From NCBI RefSeq assembly GCF_015751905.1, contig NZ_JADOUF010000001.1, forward strand, positions 5,704,001-5,768,000: a stretch of DNA of 64,000 bases, given 5' to 3'. The translations under genes and the position numbers were made by a program. Positions within the stretch are counted from its first letter, which is position 1, and every line of letters starts with the position of its first letter. Under the pieces are notes generated by a model that ran no database searches, was not told the origin of the DNA, and saw only the letters and a list, made by a program, of their open reading frames with translations. This document shows positions 37,073 through 44,816 of this stretch, piece by piece. This DNA is from Longispora fulva. GTDB lineage: Bacteria > Actinomycetota > Actinomycetes > Mycobacteriales > Micromonosporaceae.

Positions 37073-37917
37073 CCAGGCCACCGGGGGCCGCGCCGGATCT
37101 GCCGGCGCCACCGGTGTCCGGAGCCCCCGGCAGGGGCGGCGCCACCAGGCTCGTTCACCTACGGACCCGCTCCGTCCTCACCATCACCCTGGCCAGCCTC
37201 TTCGGCCTGGGTGCGGTCGGCTGGCCGCTGTTCATCAGCCCGCGCTCCACCCTCGCGCACGGCGTCGACGCCCCCTGGGTGTTCGCACTGATGCTGCCGC
37301 TGATCCTCGCGGTCGTCCTCGCCGAGATCAGCGAGGGCGGGATGGACGCGAAGGCCGTGGCCCTCCTCGGCGTGCTCTCCGCCGCCGGCGCGGCCCTGCG
37401 GCCCTTCGGTGCGGGCACCGCAGGGATCGAGACGGTGTTCTTCCTGCTCGTCCTGGGCGGCCGGGTGTTCGGGCCCGGCTTCGGCTTCGTGCTCGGCAGT
37501 ACCACCCTGTTCACGTCCGCGCTGCTCACCGCGGGGGTCGGGCCGTGGCTGCCGTACCAGATGCTGGGTGCGGCCTGGTTCGGCCTCGGCGCGGGTCTCC
37601 TGCCCCGGCTGCGCGGCAGGCTCGAACCGGTCCTGCTCGCCGGCTACGCCGCGGTCGCCAGCCTCGGCTACGGCCTGGTGATGAACCTGTCGTTCTGGCC
37701 GTTCGGCACGGGCTCGGGCCTGAGCAGCATCGCGTACGTCCCGGGCGCCCCGGTCGGCGACAACCTGGTCCGCCTGGTCGGCTACATGCTGGCGACGTCC
37801 CTGGGCTGGGACGTGGGCCGCGCGCTCACCACGAGCGTCCTGGTCCTGGTCACGGCCCCGGTCATGCTCCGCACCCTGCGCCGCGCGGCCCGCCGCGCCA
37901 CCTTCCCCATCCGCTGA
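37069..37917 (+). CDS. ECF transporter S component, predicted cobalamin/corrinoid binding
   Basis: A 282-aa integral membrane protein with about six to seven helices after a polar N-terminus of about 30 residues. Segments GRVFGPGFGFVLGSTTLFTSALLTAGVGPWLPYQMLG are typical of S components of the CbrT type. GTG at 37069 overlaps the ATPase stop. It gives the transporter its specificity; the riboswitch at the operon head and the transcobalamin-like partners point to cobalamin or a precursor, though the binding residues cannot be read from sequence alone. Confidence 0.85.
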   Translation: MTRPPGAAPDLPAPPVSGAPGRGGATRLVHLRTRSVLTITLASLFGLGAVGWPLFISPRSTLAHGVDAPWVFALMLPLILAVVLAEISEGGMDAKAVALLGVLSAAGAALRPFGAGTAGIETVFFLLVLGGRVFGPGFGFVLGSTTLFTSALLTAGVGPWLPYQMLGAAWFGLGAGLLPRLRGRLEPVLLAGYAAVASLGYGLVMNLSFWPFGTGSGLSSIAYVPGAPVGDNLVRLVGYMLATSLGWDVGRALTTSVLVLVTAPVMLRTLRRAARRATFPIR

Positions 37918-37940
37918 CGCCGGCAGCGCCCGGGCCGGCG
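37918..37940 (+). terminator. Weak hairpin after the ECF operon
   Basis: Arms CGCCGGC and GCCGGCG with a 9-nt loop, directly after the last stop and before a convergent gene. Only 7 bp and no T-run, so tentative. Confidence 0.3.
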
Positions 37941-37971
37941 GGCGTGGCCGCACCAGGCCGGACGGCGTTGT

Positions 37972-38229
37972 TCAGCCGCCCGCGACGGACGGCAGCACCT
38001 GCACCTCGGCCCCGTCCGGCACCGGCGTCTCCAACCCCGCCGGCTCCCCGTTGACATACACGTTCACATACCGCCGGATCGCACCCTGCTCATCGCGCAC
38101 CCGCCGCTCCAGCAGCGGAAACTCCCGCCCGAGCGCGTCGAGCACCGCGCGCAGCTCCCCCGGCTCCCCCGCCAGCCGCGAGGCACCGCCCGCGTCGGCG
38201 CGCAGCACCCCGGGGAGCAGGATGGTCAC
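37972..38229 (-). CDS. MoaD/ThiS-like ubiquitin-fold protein
   Basis: An 85-aa beta-grasp protein: TILLPGVL at the start, a middle helix (LRAVLDALGREFPLL), YVNVYVNGEPAG and a C-terminal VAGG. The terminal Gly-Gly is the site where relatives are activated as thiocarboxylates for sulphur transfer. It is translationally coupled (GTGA, start GTG 38229) to the upstream BNR-propeller gene, an association found in other bacteria. The absence of MoeB/ThiF or cysteine-synthase genes nearby leaves its partner unknown. Confidence 0.85.
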   Translation of the reverse strand: MTILLPGVLRADAGGASRLAGEPGELRAVLDALGREFPLLERRVRDEQGAIRRYVNVYVNGEPAGLETPVPDGAEVQVLPSVAGG

Positions 38230-39305
38230 GCCCACGACGCGGCCCGGACGACGAGCACGTCGGGGAGGTGCGACGCGACGAGGCCCCAGGTGTCGCCCTC
38301 GTCGGCGCTGCCGTAGACCTCGCCGTTGCGGGTGCCGAAGTAGACCCCGGCCGTGGGCGCGTCGTCGCAGCACATCGCGTCGCGCAGCACCGTGCCGTAA
38401 TGGGCGGTCTCCGGCAGGCCAGCGCCGAGTTCGGACCAGGTCTGGCCCTCGTTCTCGGAGCGGTAGACCCGGGCCCGGTAGCCGACGGGCCAGCGTTTCG
38501 CATCGGCCTCCAGCGGGAAGTTGTAGATCACGCCGGGGCGGTGCGGGTGGTTGACCATCGCGAAGCCGAAGTCGCTGGGCAGACCCTCGGCGATGGACTG
38601 CCAGGTCGCGCCGGCGTCGTCGGACCGGTACACCCCGTGGTGGTTCTGGGCGAAGAACTGTTCCGGCCGGTCGGGGTGCCGGGACACCTTGTGCACGCAC
38701 TGGCCGAACTCTGGCCACGGGTCGGGCAGGAAGTACGCCTTGATGCCGGTGTTGCTCGGAGCCCACGACGCGCCGCCGTCCCCGGTGCGGTACACCCCGC
38801 CGGTGGACATCGCGACCAGCATCGACGCCGGGTCGGTGGGGTGCGGGAGCACGGTGTGGATGGCCTGGCCGCCGAAGCCGGCGCCCCACTGGGGGCGGTG
38901 CGGGTGGTCCCACAGGGCCCGGACCAGCTCGAACGACCGGCCGCCGTCGGCCGACTTGAACAGCGCCGAGGGTTCGGTGCCGGCGAAGACGACGTCGGGT
39001 TCGGTGCCGGGGGTGAGCTGCCAGACCCGGCGCAGGGCCTCGCCGGTGTCGGCGGGGAACGCGATCGGCGCGGCGTCGGGTTCCTGCCAGGTCGCGCCGA
39101 GGTCGTCGCTGGTGGCCACGCTGGGCCCGAAGTGCGAGCTGTCGACGCCGACGAGCAGCCGGGGGCGGCCGGCCCTGGTGTCGATGGCGACCGAATACAC
39201 CCCGGTCATGGGGAAGTGCGGGCCGGTGAGCTCCCAGGTGTGCCGGTCATCGCTCGTGGCGAGGAACAGCCCCTTCCCGGTACCGATCGCGAGGAGCACA
39301 GTCAT
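38226..39305 (-). CDS. BNR/VPS10-type beta-propeller protein (exo-sialidase-like)
   Basis: A 359-aa protein with repeated Asp-box (BNR) motifs: SADGGRSFE, GDGGASWAP, SDDAGATWQS, SENEGQTWSE and SADEGDTWGL. This is a six- or seven-bladed propeller as in glycosyl hydrolase/sialidase-like proteins. No signal peptide is seen, so it is cytosolic. Two Cys together in DAMCCDD are notable. The ATG at 39305 follows the family start MTVLLAIGTGKGLF. It is coupled to the MoaD-like gene; the pair's function is not established. Confidence 0.85.
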   Translation of the reverse strand: MTVLLAIGTGKGLFLATSDDRHTWELTGPHFPMTGVYSVAIDTRAGRPRLLVGVDSSHFGPSVATSDDLGATWQEPDAAPIAFPADTGEALRRVWQLTPGTEPDVVFAGTEPSALFKSADGGRSFELVRALWDHPHRPQWGAGFGGQAIHTVLPHPTDPASMLVAMSTGGVYRTGDGGASWAPSNTGIKAYFLPDPWPEFGQCVHKVSRHPDRPEQFFAQNHHGVYRSDDAGATWQSIAEGLPSDFGFAMVNHPHRPGVIYNFPLEADAKRWPVGYRARVYRSENEGQTWSELGAGLPETAHYGTVLRDAMCCDDAPTAGVYFGTRNGEVYGSADEGDTWGLVASHLPDVLVVRAASWA

Positions 39306-39648
39306 CCGTCCAGTATCCGGCCGACTGTGGGGCCCCCGTCCCGTAGATTGAGAAACTTCACTGTCCATGACCTATCCGATCGGGCACGATCGGATAACGG
39401 TCCGGGAGTTTTTCCCGTGGGCCGTCGCAAGGGACATTAGGCGTGAGCCATCCATTCGGGACAGTTTCGCAAAGTGCCTGCTAGGCGGTGCTTAAATTTT
39501 CGGCCTTAACCATTCCCGTTCACACTGTTCGTGAATGGACTTTAGCGACCCTTAAGGTTCACTTGGGTTCCTCTTCATGCACAAACCTCGATACTTCGTT
39601 ACATCCACTGGGCCGGCAGGCGGAGCAGACCCTGTCGGTTCGGTGGGA
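39306..39648. other. Non-coding stretch between BNR and CopD-CtaG genes
   Basis: About 340 bp with lower GC than its surroundings. It contains the inverted repeat at 39373-39396 and otherwise no gene I can support. It should carry the promoter of the BNR/MoaD pair. Confidence 0.5.
39373..39396. promoter_or_regulatory. Inverted repeat upstream of the BNR/MoaD pair
   Basis: Perfect 9-bp arms TATCCGATC and GATCGGATA with a 6-nt centre, 68 nt upstream of the BNR gene start. Candidate operator; a hairpin in the leader is the alternative. Confidence 0.5.
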
Positions 39649-41694
39649 TCAACTTTTCGGCAGTGACTTCAGGTACTCGTTGTACCGCACCCATTCGTCA
39701 TCCTCCCCGCCCGCGGCGGAGCGGTCCGCCGCCCGGTCGAGGCGGCGCTGTTCGCGCTCGTCGGCCCGGATCCACTGGATGACGAGAATGACGAACACGA
39801 TCGCGCTGGGGATCTCGCCGAAGCTCCACGTGATGCCGGCCCCGAGGTACTGGTCGGCCAGCGGGTCCGTCATCCACGGCGGCCGGACCAGGCTGAACCA
39901 GTCGTCGGCGATCAGCGACTGGGCCTGCATCAGGATGACGCCGAAGAACGCGTGGAACACCATCCCGCCGAAGTGGATCAGGATCAGCACGGGGTGCGAG
40001 ACCTGCCGCCGGCCGGGGTCGATCCCGATGATCACCCAGAAGAAGAGGTACCCGGCGAGGATGAAGTGGGTCAGCATCGCCAGGTGACCGAGGTGGCTCT
40101 CCATCAGGGTGGCGAACAGCGAGCTGAAGTACAGCGCGTACAGGCTGACCACGAAGATGATCAGGGCTACGACGGGGTGGGTGAAGAACTTCAGCACCCG
40201 GCTGTGCAGGGCCAGCATCAGCCACTCGCGCGGGCCCCGGTCGCCGGCCGAGCGCGGGTCCGTCGCGGTGCCGGCCGGCCCGACCGGGCGCAGCGCGCGG
40301 AGCGCGAGGGTCAGGGGCGCGCCGAGCACCAACAGGATCGGGATCAGCATCGACAGGATCATGTGCTGCATCATGTGCGCGCTGAACAGCACGTACGCGT
40401 ACCTGGCCAGGCCGAGGTTGGTGATCGCGCCGAGGAGGAGCAGGCCGCCGACCCAGGACAGGGTGCGGCCGAGCGGCCAGCGGACCCCGTTGCGGTGCAG
40501 CCGCCACACGCCGGCGAGGTAGAAGCCGATCCCGGCGAGCACCAGGGTCAGGAAGAACAGGTCCGGCAGGAACCCGCCGAACATCGACCCCAGGTCCGGG
40601 GCCGGCGGCATCGGGAAGCCGAGCAGGTCGGTGACCCGGTCGGGGTCCGCCGGGTTGGTGGGCACCGGGGTGGGCGTGCGCGACAGGCCGACCGCCAGGC
40701 CGAAGACCGCGGCCATCAGCAGCAGCTCGCCCGCCGCCAGTCGACGGAACAGGCCCGGCCGGTCGGCCAGCCGGCGCAGGACGTGGGTGCGGTGCGCGAC
40801 GCCGCAGGCCCCGAGGAGCACCAGCCCGGCGACCTTGGCGAGCACCAGGCGGCCGTAGGAGCTGCCGAACACCTCTGCCCAGCTGCCGAGCCGGACTGCG
40901 GCGTTCGCGACCCCGGAGAAGACAACCAGAACAAAACACCCAAGAGCCATCCGACTGTACCGGCCGGCGGCCACCAGCAGCGCCGGCGTCCGCCGCACCG
41001 CGAGCAGCGCCGCGAGCCCGCCCAGCCACAGCACGGCCCCGCCGACGTGCAGCGCCATGCTGGTGACGGCGACCTGGTGGTTGCCGGCCCCGGCCGCGTG
41101 CCCGGTGAACGCCGGCGGCAGCGCCGTGACCAGCGCGAGGACCGCGAGCAGCGCCGCACCGGTCCGGGACAGCACCACCCGGCAGCCGACGAACAGCACG
41201 AGCGCGAGCACGACCTGCAACAGGTACGCCTTGCCCATCACCACCGTGGTCCAGAAGCTCCACAGCATCGTCGCGCTGAGCTCGTCGGCGGGCCGGCCGA
41301 GCAGGTTGGCGACGGTGAGCACGCTGAGCAGCACGGCGGCGACCGCCCAGGCCAGGGCCAGCCAGCCGGCCCGGCGGAGCAGCGGATAACCCTCGGGTCC
41401 GACCGTGGGCCCCTTGCCAGGGGTGAGGAACGCCGCGGCGACCGCGTACCCGACGGTGACCGCGCCGAGGACGTCGAGGAGCACCCGGGTCACCGGCAAC
41501 CCGTAGGTCACCAGGTCACCGGGATCCGGCAGGCCGGGGACGGGGGAGCCCAGGGCGCCGCCCAGGTTCAGCACCCAGAGAAGAACCAGGACCGCGACGG
41601 CGCCGAAAGCGCCGACGAAGCCGATACTGCGCAATCGGCGACTTCCGCCTTTCAGCAAAGGGCGCTTCAAGTCGTCAGTCGTCTGCAACGTCAC
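39649..41694 (-). CDS. CopD-CtaG fusion membrane protein (copper import / cytochrome oxidase assembly)
   Basis: A 681-aa polytopic protein of two family domains. The N-terminal half is CopD-like (TGHAAGAGNHQVAVTSMALH, GGAVLWLGGLAALLA, YSRMALGCFVLVVFSG). The C-terminal half is the caa3-type CtaG domain (YVLFSAHMMQHMILSM, ESHLGHLAMLTHF, HFGGMVFHAFFGV) with several His and Met that can bind copper. The start is GTG 41694, overlapping the copC stop as GTGA. It probably brings copper through the membrane toward cytochrome oxidase. The fused form is usual in actinobacteria. Confidence 0.9.
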   Translation of the reverse strand: MTLQTTDDLKRPLLKGGSRRLRSIGFVGAFGAVAVLVLLWVLNLGGALGSPVPGLPDPGDLVTYGLPVTRVLLDVLGAVTVGYAVAAAFLTPGKGPTVGPEGYPLLRRAGWLALAWAVAAVLLSVLTVANLLGRPADELSATMLWSFWTTVVMGKAYLLQVVLALVLFVGCRVVLSRTGAALLAVLALVTALPPAFTGHAAGAGNHQVAVTSMALHVGGAVLWLGGLAALLAVRRTPALLVAAGRYSRMALGCFVLVVFSGVANAAVRLGSWAEVFGSSYGRLVLAKVAGLVLLGACGVAHRTHVLRRLADRPGLFRRLAAGELLLMAAVFGLAVGLSRTPTPVPTNPADPDRVTDLLGFPMPPAPDLGSMFGGFLPDLFFLTLVLAGIGFYLAGVWRLHRNGVRWPLGRTLSWVGGLLLLGAITNLGLARYAYVLFSAHMMQHMILSMLIPILLVLGAPLTLALRALRPVGPAGTATDPRSAGDRGPREWLMLALHSRVLKFFTHPVVALIIFVVSLYALYFSSLFATLMESHLGHLAMLTHFILAGYLFFWVIIGIDPGRRQVSHPVLILIHFGGMVFHAFFGVILMQAQSLIADDWFSLVRPPWMTDPLADQYLGAGITWSFGEIPSAIVFVILVIQWIRADEREQRRLDRAADRSAAGGEDDEWVRYNEYLKSLPKS

Positions 41695-42215
41695 GCGCTT
41701 ACTTTGCCCCTCTTCTTCCCGAGGACCAGACCCAGGGCCAGGACTGCGAGAAGTGCGCCACCCCCGGCGGCCCACCAGAGCCAGGCGGGCGCCGCGAAGT
41801 CGGACTCCGTGGACTTCTTCCCCGGCTTCGGGCCCTCGCTGGGCTCCTGGTCGCCCGGGATCGCCGCGGTGAAGCCGAACGCGCCCGTGACCGGGTGCCC
41901 GTCGGCGGACACGACCCGCCACGCGACCTTGTAGTCGCCGGACTTCAGCGGGTGCACCGGCTGGGACACGGTGTTGTCGGTGACGCTGAGGTCCCCGACG
42001 CTGTAGGACACGTTGCCCGGACCGTTGACGACCACGGTGCTGAACCGGCCGTCGACCCCCTCGTTGAACCGCAGGCTGACCTCGGTGATCTGCTGCTTGA
42101 CGATCGCTCCGTCGGTGGGCGAACTGCCCTCCAACGTGCTGTGCGCGGCGGCCGGAGCCGCGGTGGCCAGCAACCCCGTGAACGCTAGTGCGACGACAAC
42201 CAGCGCACGCTTCAT
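41691..42215 (-). CDS. CopC-domain copper-binding protein, membrane anchored
   Basis: A 174-aa exported protein. The signal ends at APAAAAH, leaving His as the first mature residue, which together with the His in SADGHPVTGAFGF forms the Cu(II) site of CopC proteins. Between them is the Ig-like CopC fold (LRFNEGVDGRFSTVVV). A C-terminal helix (LWWAAGGGALLAVLALGLVL) with KKRGK anchors it. ATG at 42215 with GGAAGG upstream. It is coupled to the CopD-CtaG gene and presumably hands copper to it. Confidence 0.92.
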   Translation of the reverse strand: MKRALVVVALAFTGLLATAAPAAAHSTLEGSSPTDGAIVKQQITEVSLRFNEGVDGRFSTVVVNGPGNVSYSVGDLSVTDNTVSQPVHPLKSGDYKVAWRVVSADGHPVTGAFGFTAAIPGDQEPSEGPKPGKKSTESDFAAPAWLWWAAGGGALLAVLALGLVLGKKRGKVSA

Positions 42216-42398
42216 GATCTTGAAACCTTCCGTAACGATGGGCGCTCCGGCTCTCGGCGAAGACCCGCCCTGAATTGGTAGTCGGCTACGCGTCGTCCAC
42301 AGTTCCACTGGTGTCCCCCGTCACACGATCCTCCTTAGGGGTAAATCTCCGGGAGCGTCCCCGATTCGCTCAGGGGATTTCTCCGGCACGCTGTGGGC

Positions 42399-43091
42399 AT
42401 GACGAAGCTCAGGAACGTGGCCGTGGGCGTGATCGCCCTGCTCAGTGTCGGCGCACTGGCCGCATGCGGGCTGGACGACTTGACCGAGAACCGCGAGGAG
42501 AACGCGTACGAGGTGACCGACGCCGTCACCAAGCTGGACATCCAGGCCCAGGCCGGCGCGGTCACGGTCCGGGCCGGCACCGGTCCGATCAAGGTCAAGG
42601 AGATCCTCCGGTACAACGGCTCGAAGCCCAAGGCCACCCACGTCGTCGCCGACGGCACGCTCCGGCTCGTCGACGGCGGCTGCTCCGGCATCCGCAACTG
42701 CGGGGTGGAGTACGAGGTGACGGTACCCGCCACCCTGGGCGTGACGGTCAAGACCAGCGCCGGCGCGGTGGACGCCTCCGGGCTGAGCGGCGAGGTGAGC
42801 CTGGAGACGAACGCCGGCAGCGTCGAGGCGCTGACCATGGGCACCAAGAAGCTGAGGATCCGCAGCGACGCCGGCCGGATCCGCGCGGAGTTCACGGTCG
42901 TGCCCGACGACGTGGACGTGCAGACCAGCGCCGGCTCGGTGGCGGTGGTGGTGCCGTCCGGCTCGACGTACGCGGTGGACGCGAAGACCAGCGCCGGCAG
43001 CCGGGACATCACGGTGCAGACGGATCCCGCGTCCGGGCACAAGATCCGGGCGGAGACGAGCGCCGGGAAGATCGAGGTCCGTAACGGGTGA
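42399..43091 (+). CDS. DUF4097-type beta-repeat lipoprotein
   Basis: A 230-aa lipoprotein: signal with lipobox LAAC, then a right-handed repeat domain of DUF4097 type built from recurrent TSAGAVD, TNAGSVE, SDAGRI, TSAGSVAV, TSAGSRDI and TSAGKIEV units. These form a beta-helix-like stack on the outer face of the membrane. ATG 42399 is used (GTG 42393 is in frame). Divergent from copC, with about 180 bp between. Function unknown. Confidence 0.82.
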   Translation: MTKLRNVAVGVIALLSVGALAACGLDDLTENREENAYEVTDAVTKLDIQAQAGAVTVRAGTGPIKVKEILRYNGSKPKATHVVADGTLRLVDGGCSGIRNCGVEYEVTVPATLGVTVKTSAGAVDASGLSGEVSLETNAGSVEALTMGTKKLRIRSDAGRIRAEFTVVPDDVDVQTSAGSVAVVVPSGSTYAVDAKTSAGSRDITVQTDPASGHKIRAETSAGKIEVRNG

Positions 43092-43110
43092 CCCAGGTCT
43101 CACGCCAGAC

Positions 43111-43162
43111 ACTTGAACGTGTTCAACTCGGGGGTCTACTCTCCTGTTGAACACGTTCAAGT
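43111..43162. promoter_or_regulatory. Doubled palindromic operator
   Basis: ACTTGAACGTGTTCAAC (43111-43127) and its exact reverse complement GTTGAACACGTTCAAGT (43146-43162) face each other across 18 nt. Each arm is itself a near-palindrome, TTGAACgtGTTCAA, so there are two full dimer sites 35 nt apart. It ends 13 nt before the first start codon of the operon that encodes a TetR protein. Probable autoregulatory operator. Confidence 0.78.
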
Positions 43163-43175
43163 CTGGAGTGTAGCA

Positions 43176-43628
43176 ATGGACCTCACCGTCATCTCGTACA
43201 TCGCCTACCTGCTGATCAGCATCGGGCTCACCGTCTGGGTCGCCCAGACCCTCAGCAAGGCCGGCAAGATCTTCCTGATCGACGTCTTCAAGGGCAACGC
43301 CGAACTCAGCTCGTCGGTGAACCACCTGCTCGTCGTCGGGTTCTACCTGCTCAACCTCGGGTTCGTCGCCCTGTTCATGAAGATGACCGACCAGGTCAAC
43401 GGCCAACGACAGGTCTTCGAGGCCGTCGCGCTCAAGGTCGGCACCGTGCTGCTCGTGCTCGGCGTCCTGCACCTGTTCAACCTGTACGTGCTGAACAAGT
43501 TCCGGCGGCGCAGTGCCATGGACGGCCAGAAGTTCCCGCCGGTGCCGCCGCAGATGATGACCCGGATCGCGCCCCCGCAGCAGCAGTTCCGGCCGCCGAT
43601 GGCCCCGCCGGCCGCCCCGCAGATGTGA
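43176..43628 (+). CDS. Four-helix-type membrane protein with Pro-rich tail
   Basis: A 150-aa protein with three clear membrane helices (SYIAYLLISIGLTVWVA, LLVVGFYLLNLGFVALF, VGTVLLVLGVLHLFNLYVL) and a Pro/Met/Gln-rich cytosolic tail. I do not recognise a named family. ATG 43176 is chosen; the longer frame would read through the operator. Its stop overlaps the next gene as TGATG, so it is coupled to the DCC-family protein, and a TetR gene follows in the same direction. Confidence 0.75.
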   Translation: MDLTVISYIAYLLISIGLTVWVAQTLSKAGKIFLIDVFKGNAELSSSVNHLLVVGFYLLNLGFVALFMKMTDQVNGQRQVFEAVALKVGTVLLVLGVLHLFNLYVLNKFRRRSAMDGQKFPPVPPQMMTRIAPPQQQFRPPMAPPAAPQM

Positions 43629-44020
43629 TGGACCGCCTCACCGTGCTCTACGACGAGCACTGCTCCTTCTGCCGACTGTGCCGGGACTGGGTCGTGAAGC
43701 AGGCCCATCTGGTACCCCTCGAATTCCTCGCCGCCGGGTCAGCCGAGGCCCGGCGGCGGTACCCCGACATCGACCCGGTCGCCACGTTGCGGGACGTCAC
43801 GGTGGTCGCCGACAACGGGGCCGTGTACTGCGGCCCCAACGCCTGGGTCGTCATCCTCTGGGCGCTGTCGGAACACCGGCCCATGGCATTGAAGCTGGCC
43901 CACCCGCGATCCGCGCCCCTGGCCAGGGCCGCCGTCGCCGCGGCCGGCCAGATCAGGCTTGCGGTGCGGACGAATCCGGACCAGTACGGTAGTGACTGTG
44001 ACGACAAGCAGTGTGGATAG
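43628..44020 (+). CDS. DCC family thiol-disulphide oxidoreductase-like protein (DUF393)
   Basis: A 130-aa protein with the DCC-family opening LTVLYDEHCSFCRLCRDWV: the CxxC here is CSFC, with another Cys three residues on. Then come PLEFLAAGS and a middle GPNAWVVILWAL segment typical of DUF393. The family is predicted to be thioredoxin-like, though its partners are unknown. The end is Cys-containing (SDCDDKQCG). ATG overlaps the previous stop; the TetR start lies inside its 3' end. Confidence 0.85.
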   Translation: MDRLTVLYDEHCSFCRLCRDWVVKQAHLVPLEFLAAGSAEARRRYPDIDPVATLRDVTVVADNGAVYCGPNAWVVILWALSEHRPMALKLAHPRSAPLARAAVAAAGQIRLAVRTNPDQYGSDCDDKQCG

Positions 44021-44717
44021 CAAGGGTGCCGCCACCAGGGCCCTGATCCTCGAGACGGCGATGCGGCTCTTCCAGGAGCGCGGCTACGGCAAGACGACGA
44101 TGCGCGCCATCGCCGAGGCCGCCGGGGTCTCCGTCGGAAACGCCTACTACTACTTCGCGTCCAAGGAACAGCTCATCCAGGGCTTCTACGACCGGCTGCA
44201 GGCCGATCACCTGGTCGCCGCACGCCAGGCCCTCGCGGGAGAGACGGACCTGGCGCGGCGGCTCGGGGTGGTGCTGAAGACGTGGCTGGACGTCGCGGAG
44301 CCGTACCACCAGTTCGCGGCGCAGTTCTTCGTCACGGCCGCCGACCCGGCCAGCCCGCTCAGCCCGTTCTCCTCGGACTCGAAGGAGGCCAGGGACGCAA
44401 GCATCGAGATCCAGGTCGAGGCGGTGTACGGCGCGACGACGAAGATCGACGGGAAGCTGCGCGAGACCATGCCGGAGTTGGCGTGGCTGGGCATGATGGG
44501 CCTGGTGCTGTACTGGATCCACGACACCTCGCCCGGCCGCGCGCAGAGCTACAAACTCGTCGACCAGTGCGTGCCGATCCTCAGCAAGGTGGTCAAGCTG
44601 AGCCGGTATCCGATCGCCAAGGCGATGATCCGCGAGGTGGCGGAGATCTGTCTGGAGCACGGGATCAGCCCGCGGATCCCGAAGCCGCCGGCCCGGCCGG
44701 AGGCTTCGGCGAAGTAG
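43998..44717 (+). CDS. TetR family transcriptional regulator
   Basis: About 239 aa. N-terminal HTH domain: TRALILETAMRLFQERGYGK, then AIAEAAGVSVGNAYYYFASK, which is canonical for TetR. The C-terminal domain is helical and longer than average. The GTG at 43998 is preferred; a GTG at 43992 adds two residues. It overlaps the DCC gene end by about 20 nt. The doubled palindrome at the head of this operon is its likely binding site. Confidence 0.88.
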   Translation: MTTSSVDSKGAATRALILETAMRLFQERGYGKTTMRAIAEAAGVSVGNAYYYFASKEQLIQGFYDRLQADHLVAARQALAGETDLARRLGVVLKTWLDVAEPYHQFAAQFFVTAADPASPLSPFSSDSKEARDASIEIQVEAVYGATTKIDGKLRETMPELAWLGMMGLVLYWIHDTSPGRAQSYKLVDQCVPILSKVVKLSRYPIAKAMIREVAEICLEHGISPRIPKPPARPEASAK

Positions 44718-44742
44718 GCCCCGGTACGACCCGATGGCGCGG

Positions 44743-44770
44743 CGGGCGGCGCGGGTCAGCGCGCCGCCCG
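44743..44770. terminator. Bidirectional hairpin between TetR and ABC ATPase genes
   Basis: Perfect 11-bp stem CGGGCGGCGCG / CGCGCCGCCCG with a 6-nt loop, between two convergent genes, with additional GC pairing outside. No T-run. Confidence 0.55.
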
Positions 44771-44816
44771 CGCCTCAGCGCCGCCCTCCCCGGACGGCCG
44801 CCCACACGGGTGCGCG

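Noticed and set aside
39952-41934. 660-codon plus frame opposite CopD-CtaG
   Set aside because: Glu/Gln/Arg-rich shadow of a hydrophobic membrane protein, a standard GC artefact.
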